Below are positions 52,118 to 59,249 of a stretch of 64,000 nt of DNA, piece after piece (within the stretch, counting starts at the first letter, position 1; each line of letters starts with the position of its first letter). Made by a program: the position numbers and the translations under genes. The DNA lies in NCBI GenBank assembly GCA_902781315.1, contig CACZIT010000012.1:1-64000 (forward strand), in the 5' to 3' direction. The DNA comes from an uncultured Prevotellaceae bacterium. Lineage in GTDB: Bacteria > Bacteroidota > Bacteroidia > Bacteroidales > Bacteroidaceae. The notes under the pieces are model-generated. The model saw only the letters and a list, made by a program, of their open reading frames with translations. It ran no database searches and was not told where the DNA came from.

Positions 52118-53614
52118 ATGTACGACTTCGACAAACCCATCAACCGTCGCGGCACCAACTGTGTGAAATGGGATGAACCCACCCCCCACCCCTCCCAAGG
52201 GGAGGAGAGTCTGGATACTATATGTGATAGAAACGCTGCAACCGAAACTAACCAAGCCCCCCTCCCCTCGGGAGGGGATGGGGGTGGGTTAATCCCCCTC
52301 TGGGTGGCCGACATGGACTTCGAGGCAGCACCCGCCATCCGCGAGGCGCTGCGCAAGCGCGTCGACCACGGCGTGTTCGGCTATGCCATTGTGCAGCCAA
52401 GCTACTACGACGCCGTCATCCGGTGGTACGAGCGTCGCCACCAGTGGCACATCCGCCGCGAGTGGATTCTATACACCACAGGCGTCGTGCCCGCCATCTC
52501 GGCCGTCATCAAGGCCATCACCATGCCCGGCGAGCGCGTGCTCATCCTCACACCCGTCTACAACTGCTTCTTCTCCTCCATCCGCAACAACGGCTGCGAG
52601 GTCTTGGAAAGCAAACTCGTGCCGATAGAGGCAAAGAGACCCACCGCCCAAACACCCACCCCCAACCCCTCCCAAGGGGAGGGTAGTCTAAATACCCTTT
52701 CTCATCAAGACATAGCCACAGAAGCTAATCAAGCTCCCCTCCCCTCGGGAGGGGGTGGGGGTGGGTGTCTGGGGGGTGGGTGTCTCCTCACCTACTCCGT
52801 AGACTGGGACGACTTCGAGACGAAGTGTGCCGACGAGAAGACCACCGTCTTCCTGCTCTGCAACCCTCACAACCCTGCCGGACGCGTCTGGACGCGCGAC
52901 GAGCTGCAGCGCATGGCCGACATCTGCCAGCGCCACCACGTGCGCGTCGTCAGCGACGAAATCCATTGCGAACTCGTCATGCCCGGCCATGAGTTCGTGC
53001 CGATGGGAAGACTCTCCCCCCTGCCCCTCTCTGAAAGCGAGGGGAGTAAATACCCTCAAGGCGATGACCCGCAAGCAGAAATGCATTCCACTCCCCTCCC
53101 TTTACGGGAGGGGCAGGGGGGTGGGTCTCCAGTGATCTGCTGCTCGCCCTCCAAGTCGTTCAACACCGCAGGCCTGCAGATGGCCAACATCATCTGTGCC
53201 GACCCCGAGACGCGCCGACGCATCGACCGCGCCATCAACATCAACGAGATCTGCGACGTCAACCCCTTCGCACCGCTTGCCGTCGAGGCTGCCTACAACG
53301 AGGGCGCCGAGTGGATAGACGAGCTCAACCAGTACCTGTGGGGCAACTATCAGGCGCTACTCGCCTTCTTCGCCGAGCACCTGCCACAGCTGAAGGTCTT
53401 CAACCTCGAGGGCACCTACCTCGTCTGGGTGGACATCACTGCCACCGGCCTCACCTCCGACCAACTGGAAGAGAAACTCCTCAGCGAAGCTAACGTCTGG
53501 GTGAACAGCGGCACGATGTATGGCACCGACGGCTACATCCGCATCAACATCGCCACCCAGCGCGCCCGCCTCATGGAAGGACTACGGAGGATGGCGAGGG
53601 TGCTTGCCCCCTAA
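52118..53614 (+). CDS. MalY/PatB-family aminotransferase interrupted by three in-frame repeat insertions
   Basis: A PLP-dependent class I/II aminotransferase or cystathionine beta-lyase. Landmarks are LIPLWVADMDFEAAPAIREA, FLLCNPHNPAGRVW, VVSDEIHCELV and the PLP-lysine loop SPSKSFNTAGLQ (Lys346). Relatives have about 385-390 residues; this has 498. The excess lies in three blocks: residues 20-57, 173-223 and 300-337, each the translation of an inverted-repeat element (PTPHPSQGE...APLPSGGDGGG; PTPNPSQGE...APLPSGGGGGG; SPLPLSESEGS...TPLPLREGQGGG). Core motifs on both sides stay intact and in frame. The first block lies between the usual N-terminal arm and the substrate-loop strand. Activity is unproven. 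Confidence 0.92.
   Translation: MYDFDKPINRRGTNCVKWDEPTPHPSQGEESLDTICDRNAATETNQAPLPSGGDGGGLIPLWVADMDFEAAPAIREALRKRVDHGVFGYAIVQPSYYDAVIRWYERRHQWHIRREWILYTTGVVPAISAVIKAITMPGERVLILTPVYNCFFSSIRNNGCEVLESKLVPIEAKRPTAQTPTPNPSQGEGSLNTLSHQDIATEANQAPLPSGGGGGGCLGGGCLLTYSVDWDDFETKCADEKTTVFLLCNPHNPAGRVWTRDELQRMADICQRHHVRVVSDEIHCELVMPGHEFVPMGRLSPLPLSESEGSKYPQGDDPQAEMHSTPLPLREGQGGGSPVICCSPSKSFNTAGLQMANIICADPETRRRIDRAININEICDVNPFAPLAVEAAYNEGAEWIDELNQYLWGNYQALLAFFAEHLPQLKVFNLEGTYLVWVDITATGLTSDQLEEKLLSEANVWVNSGTMYGTDGYIRINIATQRARLMEGLRRMARVLAP
52176..52290 (+). repeat. PTPNPS-type element, first copy in the aminotransferase gene
   Basis: Arms 52176-52212 and 52256-52290 are near reverse complements (CCCACCCC...CCTCCCAAGG and CCTCGGGAGG...GGGGTGGG). 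The spacer contains GAAACTAACCAAG, like the spacers at 52690-52735 and 54410-54445. Confidence 0.9.
52653..52784 (+). repeat. PTPNPS-type element, second copy in the aminotransferase gene
   Basis: Arms CACCCACCCCCAACCCCTCC (start) and CCCCTCGGGAGGGGGTGGG (end), with a short extra duplication GTGTCTGGGGGGTGGGTGTC at the 3' side. Translated in the same frame as the first copy. Confidence 0.9.
53010..53128 (+). repeat. variant inverted-repeat element, third insertion in the aminotransferase gene
   Basis: Arms ACTCTCCCCCCTGCCCCTCT and ACGGGAGGGGCAGGGGGGTG. The sequence is related in style to, but distinct from, the PTPNPS copies, and resembles the hairpin at 2750-2812. Confidence 0.85.
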
Positions 53615-53647
53615 CATAGGGGGTTGGGGGTCTCTTCTAGCCCCCAA

Positions 53648-53692
53648 TGGTTCAAGTGGTTCAAGTGGTTCAAATGGTTCAAGAGGTTCAAA
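53648..53692. repeat. nonamer tandem array after the aminotransferase gene
   Basis: Five 9-base units (TGGTTCAAG with single changes), exactly 45 bases, beginning 34 bases after the aminotransferase stop. Confidence 0.92.
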
Positions 53693-53814
53693 ACCCCAAA
53701 AACAGAAGATGATATGAATAATACTCGAGACCCCCAACCTGCCCTCCGTCGCGAATGAGGGATTCGCTCCCCTTTGTGGGGCCGCAGCCACACCGGTGGC
53801 TGCTCTGAAGGCCC

Positions 53815-53966
53815 CAGTCGCCCGAGGGGAGGGGGGCTTGAATAGCTATCATAACAATCTAAAGCCTATTGAAATGAACAATCCTAACTTTAAACATAGC
53901 CCTAATGCTAATCAAACTCCCCTCCCCTCGGGAGGGGCTGGGGGTGGGTGTCTGGGGGGTGGGTTC
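53815..53966 (+). repeat. PTPNPS-type element at the start of the CutC gene
   Basis: A degenerate left arm (CCCGAGGGGAGGGGGGC, 53820-53836) and a well-kept right arm (CTCCCCTCCCCTCGGGAGGG onwards to 53966). The spacer ends CTAATGCTAATCAA as in the copy at 54363. It supplies the start codon region and the first 30 codons of the CutC frame. Confidence 0.8.
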
Positions 53967-54875
53967 CACTTCGAAGTCTGCGCCAACAGCGTGGAAAGCT
54001 GCATCGCTGCCCAGCAGGGCGGCGCCGACCGCGTGGAACTCTGTGCCGGCATTCCCGAGGGTGGCACCACGCCGTCCTACGGCGAAATTCGCCAGGCACG
54101 CCGCCTCCTCGATGAGGGAGCAGCCCGCGGACTGAAACCCACCCGCCTGCACGTCATCATCCGTCCGCGAGGCGGCGACTTCCTTTACACCGAACTCGAG
54201 CTGCAGCGCATGCTCGACGACATCCGCATCTGTCGCGAACTCGGTGCCGACGGCGTTGTCTTCGGTTGCCTACGTCCCGACGGCTCTCTCGACACCGAGG
54301 CCAACGCCCGCCTCATGGAAGCAGCCAGGCAGAGACCCACCCCCAGCAGACCCACCCTCCAGACACCCACCCCCAGCCCCTCCCAAGGGGAGGGTAGTTT
54401 AGATACCTTTTCTTCTGATGATGCAACCTCTAATGCTAATCAAGCTCCCCTCCCCTCGGGAGGGGCTGGGGGTGGGTGTCTCTCCATCACTTTCCACCGC
54501 GCCTTCGACCGCTGTGCCAACCCCACGCAGGCCCTCGAGGAACTCATCCGGCAAGGCTTCGACCGCGTCTTGACCTCCGGACAGCAGCCCACCGCCGAGC
54601 AGGGTATTCCCCTGCTCCGCCAGCTGCACGAACAGGCCCGCGGCCGCATCATCATCCTGGCCGGCTGTGGCGTCAACGAGCAGAACATCCGACGCATCTA
54701 CGACGAGACGGGCGTCAGCGAGTACCACTTCTCCGCCCGCGAACCCCTGCGCAGCCAGATGCTCTTCTCCAATCCCGATGTCTATATGGGAGCCAAGGGT
54801 GCCGACGAAGACACCATCCTCCGCACCACGGCACGCCGCGTCAGCGAAACCATCAGGCAGCTGAAAGAGCAATAA
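53874..54875 (+). CDS. cutC: CutC-family protein with repeat-derived N-terminus and one internal insertion
   Basis: A TIM-barrel protein of the CutC family, historically linked to copper homeostasis; the true activity is uncertain. The core starts at residue 31 with FHFEVCANSVESCIAAQQGG and continues ADRVELC, LHVIIRPRGGDF, DGVVFGCL, ITFHRAFD and RVLTSGQQPTAEQG. From the ATG at 53874 it has 333 residues, against about 245-250 in relatives. Two blocks are repeat translation: residues 11-30 (TPLPSGGAGGG) and about 153-202 (PTPSPSQGEGSL...APLPSGGAGGG). The second sits between the barrel elements ending LMEAAR and starting SITFHRAFD. The frame is open further upstream to 53796 through another arm, so the true start is uncertain. 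Confidence 0.92.
   Translation: MNNPNFKHSPNANQTPLPSGGAGGGCLGGGFHFEVCANSVESCIAAQQGGADRVELCAGIPEGGTTPSYGEIRQARRLLDEGAARGLKPTRLHVIIRPRGGDFLYTELELQRMLDDIRICRELGADGVVFGCLRPDGSLDTEANARLMEAARQRPTPSRPTLQTPTPSPSQGEGSLDTFSSDDATSNANQAPLPSGGAGGGCLSITFHRAFDRCANPTQALEELIRQGFDRVLTSGQQPTAEQGIPLLRQLHEQARGRIIILAGCGVNEQNIRRIYDETGVSEYHFSAREPLRSQMLFSNPDVYMGAKGADEDTILRTTARRVSETIRQLKEQ
54333..54480 (+). repeat. PTPNPS-type element inside the CutC gene
   Basis: Arms at about 54363-54397 (CACCCACCCCCAGCCCCTCC start) and 54446-54480 (ending GGGGCTGGGGGTGGGTG). A partial extra left piece (ACCCACCCCCAGCAGACCC) precedes it at 54335-54354. In frame with the gene. Confidence 0.9.
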
Positions 54876-54944
54876 AAGTTTGCTTGCAAATTCTCTGATT
54901 CCCTGATTCTTGACAGATATTTCTGAACCGAAACAAGTCCCGAA

Positions 54945-54985
54945 GGCACTCCCCTCCCTACTGGGGAGGGCCGGGGTGGGGCTTC
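54945..54985. repeat. half copy of the PTPNPS-type element, intergenic
   Basis: ACTCCCCTCCCTACTGGGGA followed by GGGCCGGGGTGGGGCTTCC: a single right-arm-like palindrome between the CutC gene and the next terminator. Confidence 0.7.
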
Positions 54986-54993
54986 CTGAAACA

Positions 54994-55035
54994 AACAACC
55001 CTGCCACTCACACACAAGCGAGTGGCAGGGTTGTT
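54994..55035 (-). terminator. terminator of the split secreted-protein gene
   Basis: The stem AACAACCCTGCCACT/AGTGGCAGGGTTGTT with loop around CACACACAAGC, followed on the minus strand by TGTTTC. The 32-base core (54999-55030) is repeated exactly at 59192-59223. Confidence 0.8.
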
Positions 55036-55057
55036 GCAATCAGGAAAGGCACCAGAC

Positions 55058-56746
55058 TTATTCCTTGCCCAGAATCCGGTTCACCAGCTTCGTCACGTCG
55101 GCAATGCTAATCTTGCCGTCGCGGTTCACATCGTAGCGGTCGGTGTCGCCAATCGTAATCTGCCACACGGCGGGATCGCGGAGGTCGACGCCAAGGGCAG
55201 CCGCAACGTCAGCATTATTAAAGTCAAATCTATAAACCCACATGTTATCCCGAAGTTCCTTTGTAAACTTATCCGTAACATCAACACCATTGCGGAGGGC
55301 CGTAAATGATTCGTTCGGTAACGTACCAATCGTGAAGTCTGCATAAGTATTGTCGTAATCGGGGTTATAATCAGGCAAGAAGACCTCAGTAATTCCACCG
55401 ACCTGCACTCCCTTGCAAATATCACTTGCCTTATATTCGTAGTTGACTTCGGGATACAGTCCACCCTTGACGATGAAAGTCTGCTTGTGGCTGGTGTCAT
55501 AAGAGATGTCCCACGTCTGATCTTGAGTCATAGAAACTATATAAGTGACCCTATCTTCATTAATCCATTCATCATGCTTGCTGTATGTGACATCCTCGCC
55601 ATTGCACAGCACGCGGATAGGCTGACTCTCGGGGATGGGCACATGCAGATAAATGAACCTGGTGTTCTCGCGGTCGGAATCGTCGAAGAAACGCTCAACA
55701 TACTTGGCGATTTCGCCTGTTCCCGAATTCTTGAAGTACTCAGGAACGGTAGTGCCATCGGTATAGTTGCGTTCATAGACAATCTCCATCTGGTCGAGGT
55801 TGCTGACGCGGAGCGTCTTCATTTGTTCGGCGACGCTCTTATACACAATCTCCCACACGGCAGCATCACGGATGTCGAAGCCGAATTGCGAGACGGTGTT
55901 GTCGCCTTCGAAGTCGGCATCGTTGATATCCAAATCGTAGTACTTATAGCCGCTCTCTGCCTTCTCTTCGAAAAGTGCTGTGACGTCGACACCATTACGC
56001 TTGATAGTTACCCCTTCGCCTGCATTGGCATAAACCATCATGTCAATATTCGAGTTGTATTCACTGTTGAATGGAGGCAGGTAGATAGTTGCGGGACCGT
56101 CGTTGCGGAAGATACTGAAAACAGGTCCACCATACAAGATTTCACGACCAAAATCCACAAGAAGATCTCTTGTGCCACCCTTGACGACGAAGGTCTGGGG
56201 GCGGTCGGTGTTGTACGAGATGTCCCAGCTGCAGTTCGTCAGCTCGCTTACTGGCACCTCGTAGCAGAGGCGGACGCCGTCGCCGTCGTTCTGCTTTGTG
56301 CTGAACTGATAGCTTACGTCCTGCCCGTTCACCAGCACGCGCACGGGCTTGCTCTCGTTTTGGTTCTCGGCATACACCTTCAGGGTTACCTTGCTGACTT
56401 GAGTGTCATCGATGACCAGGTCGTTGAGGTTGCCCGCAAAGGTGGTAGTCTCCGTAGTGCCATCCTTCAAAGTTTGCTCCACTATCACGTCGCCCTCCGT
56501 CGCGTTGTGGATGCTCCACGTCGGGTTGGCATCAGGTGCGTCGTCGATGAGCAGGGTGTAGGTGTGGTTCTTGCGCTCAAGGTCGAGACGGGCATTGCCG
56601 GTTTTGGAGTCGTAAATCAACTGGCTGGTGATGTCCGTACCGTCGCAGAAGACATGGATGGTTTCTCCTTCTACGGGATTGAACCACAAGAGTTGGTAGT
56701 AACCCATGCCTGCTGCGTCCGACTCAGCTTCGGTGAAGTATTTCAA
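55058..56746 (-). CDS. downstream half of a secreted protein split by an in-frame TAG; dockerin-like end
   Basis: A 562-codon open stretch in the same frame as the gene at 56777-58936 and separated from it only by a TAG and ten codons. It has no signal peptide; its first codon here is TTG and the first ATG is at 56707, so it is unlikely to be an independent gene. It holds repeated units of about 130 residues, each running from a strand like FVVKGGTRDLLVDFG through RNGVDVTALFEEKA to DIRDAAVWEIVY. One such unit begins before the TAG and ends after it. The C-terminus DVNRDGKISIADVTKLVNRI is a dockerin-type EF-hand. It could be a dead 3' half, a readthrough product, or a strain-specific nonsense change. 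Confidence 0.75.
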   Translation of the reverse strand: MKYFTEAESDAAGMGYYQLLWFNPVEGETIHVFCDGTDITSQLIYDSKTGNARLDLERKNHTYTLLIDDAPDANPTWSIHNATEGDVIVEQTLKDGTTETTTFAGNLNDLVIDDTQVSKVTLKVYAENQNESKPVRVLVNGQDVSYQFSTKQNDGDGVRLCYEVPVSELTNCSWDISYNTDRPQTFVVKGGTRDLLVDFGREILYGGPVFSIFRNDGPATIYLPPFNSEYNSNIDMMVYANAGEGVTIKRNGVDVTALFEEKAESGYKYYDLDINDADFEGDNTVSQFGFDIRDAAVWEIVYKSVAEQMKTLRVSNLDQMEIVYERNYTDGTTVPEYFKNSGTGEIAKYVERFFDDSDRENTRFIYLHVPIPESQPIRVLCNGEDVTYSKHDEWINEDRVTYIVSMTQDQTWDISYDTSHKQTFIVKGGLYPEVNYEYKASDICKGVQVGGITEVFLPDYNPDYDNTYADFTIGTLPNESFTALRNGVDVTDKFTKELRDNMWVYRFDFNNADVAAALGVDLRDPAVWQITIGDTDRYDVNRDGKISIADVTKLVNRILGKE

Positions 56747-56776
56747 GTGGTAGACCGTGCTGCCCTCGGCAATAGG

Positions 56777-58936
56777 CTAATTGGTGAGGGTTCCATCGAC
56801 GTCTTCCTTCTCAAAGAGCACTTCCGTACGTCCGCCCTGACGGACAAAGTTGAGCGTGGCACCTGTCTCTACGGCAGTCTCCTCCGGCCCCATGGCGATG
56901 TTCACGACGTAGTCACCTATCCATACGTTCATTTCGTCGAAGCCCCAGTTAAGGGTATAGGTGTTCGTCGATTCATTATAATGGACATAGCGGTATTCTG
57001 GATGGACATACATCCCATAGTTTTCACCATAGAGCAGGTCTTCCCAAATGATTGTCTCACGACCATCCTCTTCATGAATATATCCCACCAACAGGGTCTT
57101 CAACGTCTGGCCTGCCACGGGAGTAATCTCGGCGCGGAAGCCCCACTCCGTTGTGTCAAAAGTATAACCTGCACCTCTACCCAGATAGTCATAATCGGGC
57201 ACGGTGACGGTGGTGACGGTGTTCGTGCAGTTGGACACGGCCGACACCACGACGCCATTCTCTGCGGGATAGCCAAACTGCTGTTCGTAAGCCGCTTGCG
57301 CTTGCTCTTCGGGAGCGCACAAGCCCTTGAACAGAATGTCGCCCTCGCCTGAACGCATAATCATGATTTCTGGCTGGTGGTGGGGAGGATCTTGCTGCTG
57401 CGGTGCCTGCCAGGTGAGATCCACCTCGGCCGTCGCTGCCGCAGGCACGGTGATGGTGGCTGTGGCTTCGCCGTTAGCCTTCGTCATCGACACCGTGCTT
57501 CCATTCAGACGAAGTACGTTCGGCGTGTATTGGTCATAGGGGATGGTGAGCTTCAGCTGGCTGCCCTGTGCACAGGTCACCGTCGGCGCGTAGGCAGTGA
57601 TGACGCCTGTCGATGTCGTGCCGTTCCAAGTCTTCTGATACATGATGCGTCCCGTGTAGCCCGTCTGGGCGAAGGTAAGCGTGCAGACCTTGTCGCTGAC
57701 AGACACTTCGTAACGCACATCCTGCTGCAGGTCCAGGTCTTCGTGGTACCTTAACGGCTGACCCTGGTCCTCGTAAGATTCAAGGGTCGCCACAGAGCCA
57801 TTGCGCAGCAATTGTACATTCTTGGTGTCGAAATCCACGTCTCTTATCTCTACGGCGTAGTTGCCACCACCCTTCACAGAGCCTGATTTAGAACCACTGG
57901 AGGTAAAAGCAATCTGCGATATGCCTGTTGCAGATACATAACTGGCATTGCCCTTAAGCTCTACAAAGTCAATCCTGGCATTGCCGTCGGTAGCAATCGT
58001 GTAGTTGACGTTGCTCTTGTGATTGACGATTTCCTTAAAGTCACACCATATAGCACTATTCTTTAATTCAGCCAGTTGATCGGCCGTTAAATCCCAGACG
58101 TGGGCCCGGATTTGCTTCTTCAACGATGACGGGAAATGGTCTTCCCATTGGGTGCCGGAGAATGACACTCCTGTAAAACTACTACCACTAAATAAAAGAT
58201 ATTCGCGTTTGAGAGCTGGAAAATAGACATCCGTAAGAGAACTACAATTAAACTTTCCTTTACAAGTGAGCTTGTTGAAATGAATCTCCGTAAGGCGATC
58301 GCTTGTCAGGGTTCCGCTGATGTCCAATGCACCATTAAGGTTAAGATTCCTCAGACCCACCACTAGCATATCGCCTTTAATGGTGGCATCACCCTGAAAG
58401 TTGAGCGTTTCAAGCGAGTTTGACGTAAACGGTCCATAAATCTCAATACCACCTTGAAAAGTCAGATTCTTGAGCCCACTATTACTAAAATTTATTGGCA
58501 CTGCGCTATATTCCCAATCGGTATTTAAAGCACCGTCGGGTCCAAAGTGGAATCCTGTATCATCCTTCCATTCGGATCTCCATCCAGGGTTAGTCGGAAC
58601 TGAGGAATCAAAAAAATACCTTGTCGGATAGCCTTTTAAGTATGTGTGTTTGCCTACAGATCTAACTTTGTAAGCTTTATTATCTATCGTTATTTCTGAT
58701 GGTACACTTAATGAGGTGCCTGCGGTTAGTAAGTGTATAATAGATGCATTGTAATAATTATTACTACCCAAAAGATAATAATTATTAACTAGAAAATTTG
58801 TTTCATAATACACACCATTCATTATAACAGTGTCTCTTTCGTATTCATAAATATTGTCAGCCGAGGCGCTCTGCACTCCCGCCACGATGAGGGCGAGCAG
58901 CAGGAATAAATTCCGCATATTTCCTATAGTTTTCAT
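56777..58936 (-). CDS. secreted LRR-like/beta-repeat protein, upstream part of a TAG-split gene
   Basis: A 719-residue product ending at TAG (56777-56779). The signal peptide is NLFLLLALIVAGVQSASA. Residues 130-270 contain short leucine/asparagine-rich units (NLTFQGGIEIYGPFTSNSLE, then TLNFQGDATIKGD) like BspA-type leucine-rich repeats. Further on are beta units with NVQLLRNGSVATLES. The last 30 residues before the stop (FVRQGGRTEVLFEKEDVDG) open a repeat unit whose continuation lies beyond the TAG in the same frame, so the original protein had about 1290 residues and a dockerin-like end. The protein at 61419-62666 has a related N-terminal layout. Function unknown; probably secreted. Confidence 0.85.
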   Translation of the reverse strand: MKTIGNMRNLFLLLALIVAGVQSASADNIYEYERDTVIMNGVYYETNFLVNNYYLLGSNNYYNASIIHLLTAGTSLSVPSEITIDNKAYKVRSVGKHTYLKGYPTRYFFDSSVPTNPGWRSEWKDDTGFHFGPDGALNTDWEYSAVPINFSNSGLKNLTFQGGIEIYGPFTSNSLETLNFQGDATIKGDMLVVGLRNLNLNGALDISGTLTSDRLTEIHFNKLTCKGKFNCSSLTDVYFPALKREYLLFSGSSFTGVSFSGTQWEDHFPSSLKKQIRAHVWDLTADQLAELKNSAIWCDFKEIVNHKSNVNYTIATDGNARIDFVELKGNASYVSATGISQIAFTSSGSKSGSVKGGGNYAVEIRDVDFDTKNVQLLRNGSVATLESYEDQGQPLRYHEDLDLQQDVRYEVSVSDKVCTLTFAQTGYTGRIMYQKTWNGTTSTGVITAYAPTVTCAQGSQLKLTIPYDQYTPNVLRLNGSTVSMTKANGEATATITVPAAATAEVDLTWQAPQQQDPPHHQPEIMIMRSGEGDILFKGLCAPEEQAQAAYEQQFGYPAENGVVVSAVSNCTNTVTTVTVPDYDYLGRGAGYTFDTTEWGFRAEITPVAGQTLKTLLVGYIHEEDGRETIIWEDLLYGENYGMYVHPEYRYVHYNESTNTYTLNWGFDEMNVWIGDYVVNIAMGPEETAVETGATLNFVRQGGRTEVLFEKEDVDGTLTN

Positions 58937-59249
58937 ATTCTTTTAGTGTTTAATTGGTTAATACTTGATTTTACGGTGTAAAGTTACGAAAAAATTTTAA
59001 TATATGCAAATAATTTGGCAAAAACCTTAATTTTTTCCCACAAACCTTCACTTTCCTTTGCTACAGGGCGTTTCACGCGACTCAATCGTTGGCGCTAATG
59101 AATCGTTCAGCGCTGATCATCCTCGTCCACATGCATCGCGCATCACCCCCTCGGCATTTTTTTAACCGGACACCAATTAAAAAACAACAAGCCCTGCCAC
59201 TCACACACAAGCGAGTGGCAGGGTTGCTGCATTCAAGAGATGGACGGCA
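58937..59249. other. intergenic region between two secreted-protein genes
   Basis: 313 bases without a gene. It holds the probable promoter of the split gene (an imperfect -7 box TAAAGTTA on the plus strand near 58978) and the terminator of the next gene at 59192-59223. The G/C-rich part near 59060-59155 shows nothing I can interpret. Confidence 0.5.
59192..59223 (-). terminator. terminator of the cohesin-like/dockerin protein gene
   Basis: The stem CCCTGCCACTC/GAGTGGCAGGG with loop ACACACAAGC, identical over 32 bases to the hairpin at 54999-55030. It is followed on the minus strand by CTTGTTGTTTTTTAATTGG. Confidence 0.85.

Noticed and set aside
53615-53873. Short frames between the aminotransferase and CutC
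   Set aside because: They are translations of the nonamer array and G/C-rich repeat arms, with no independent coding signal.
55058-56746. An independent gene starting at 56746
   Set aside because: Its first codon is TTG, it lacks a signal peptide although the rest is clearly an exported repeat protein, and a repeat unit spans the stop before it.
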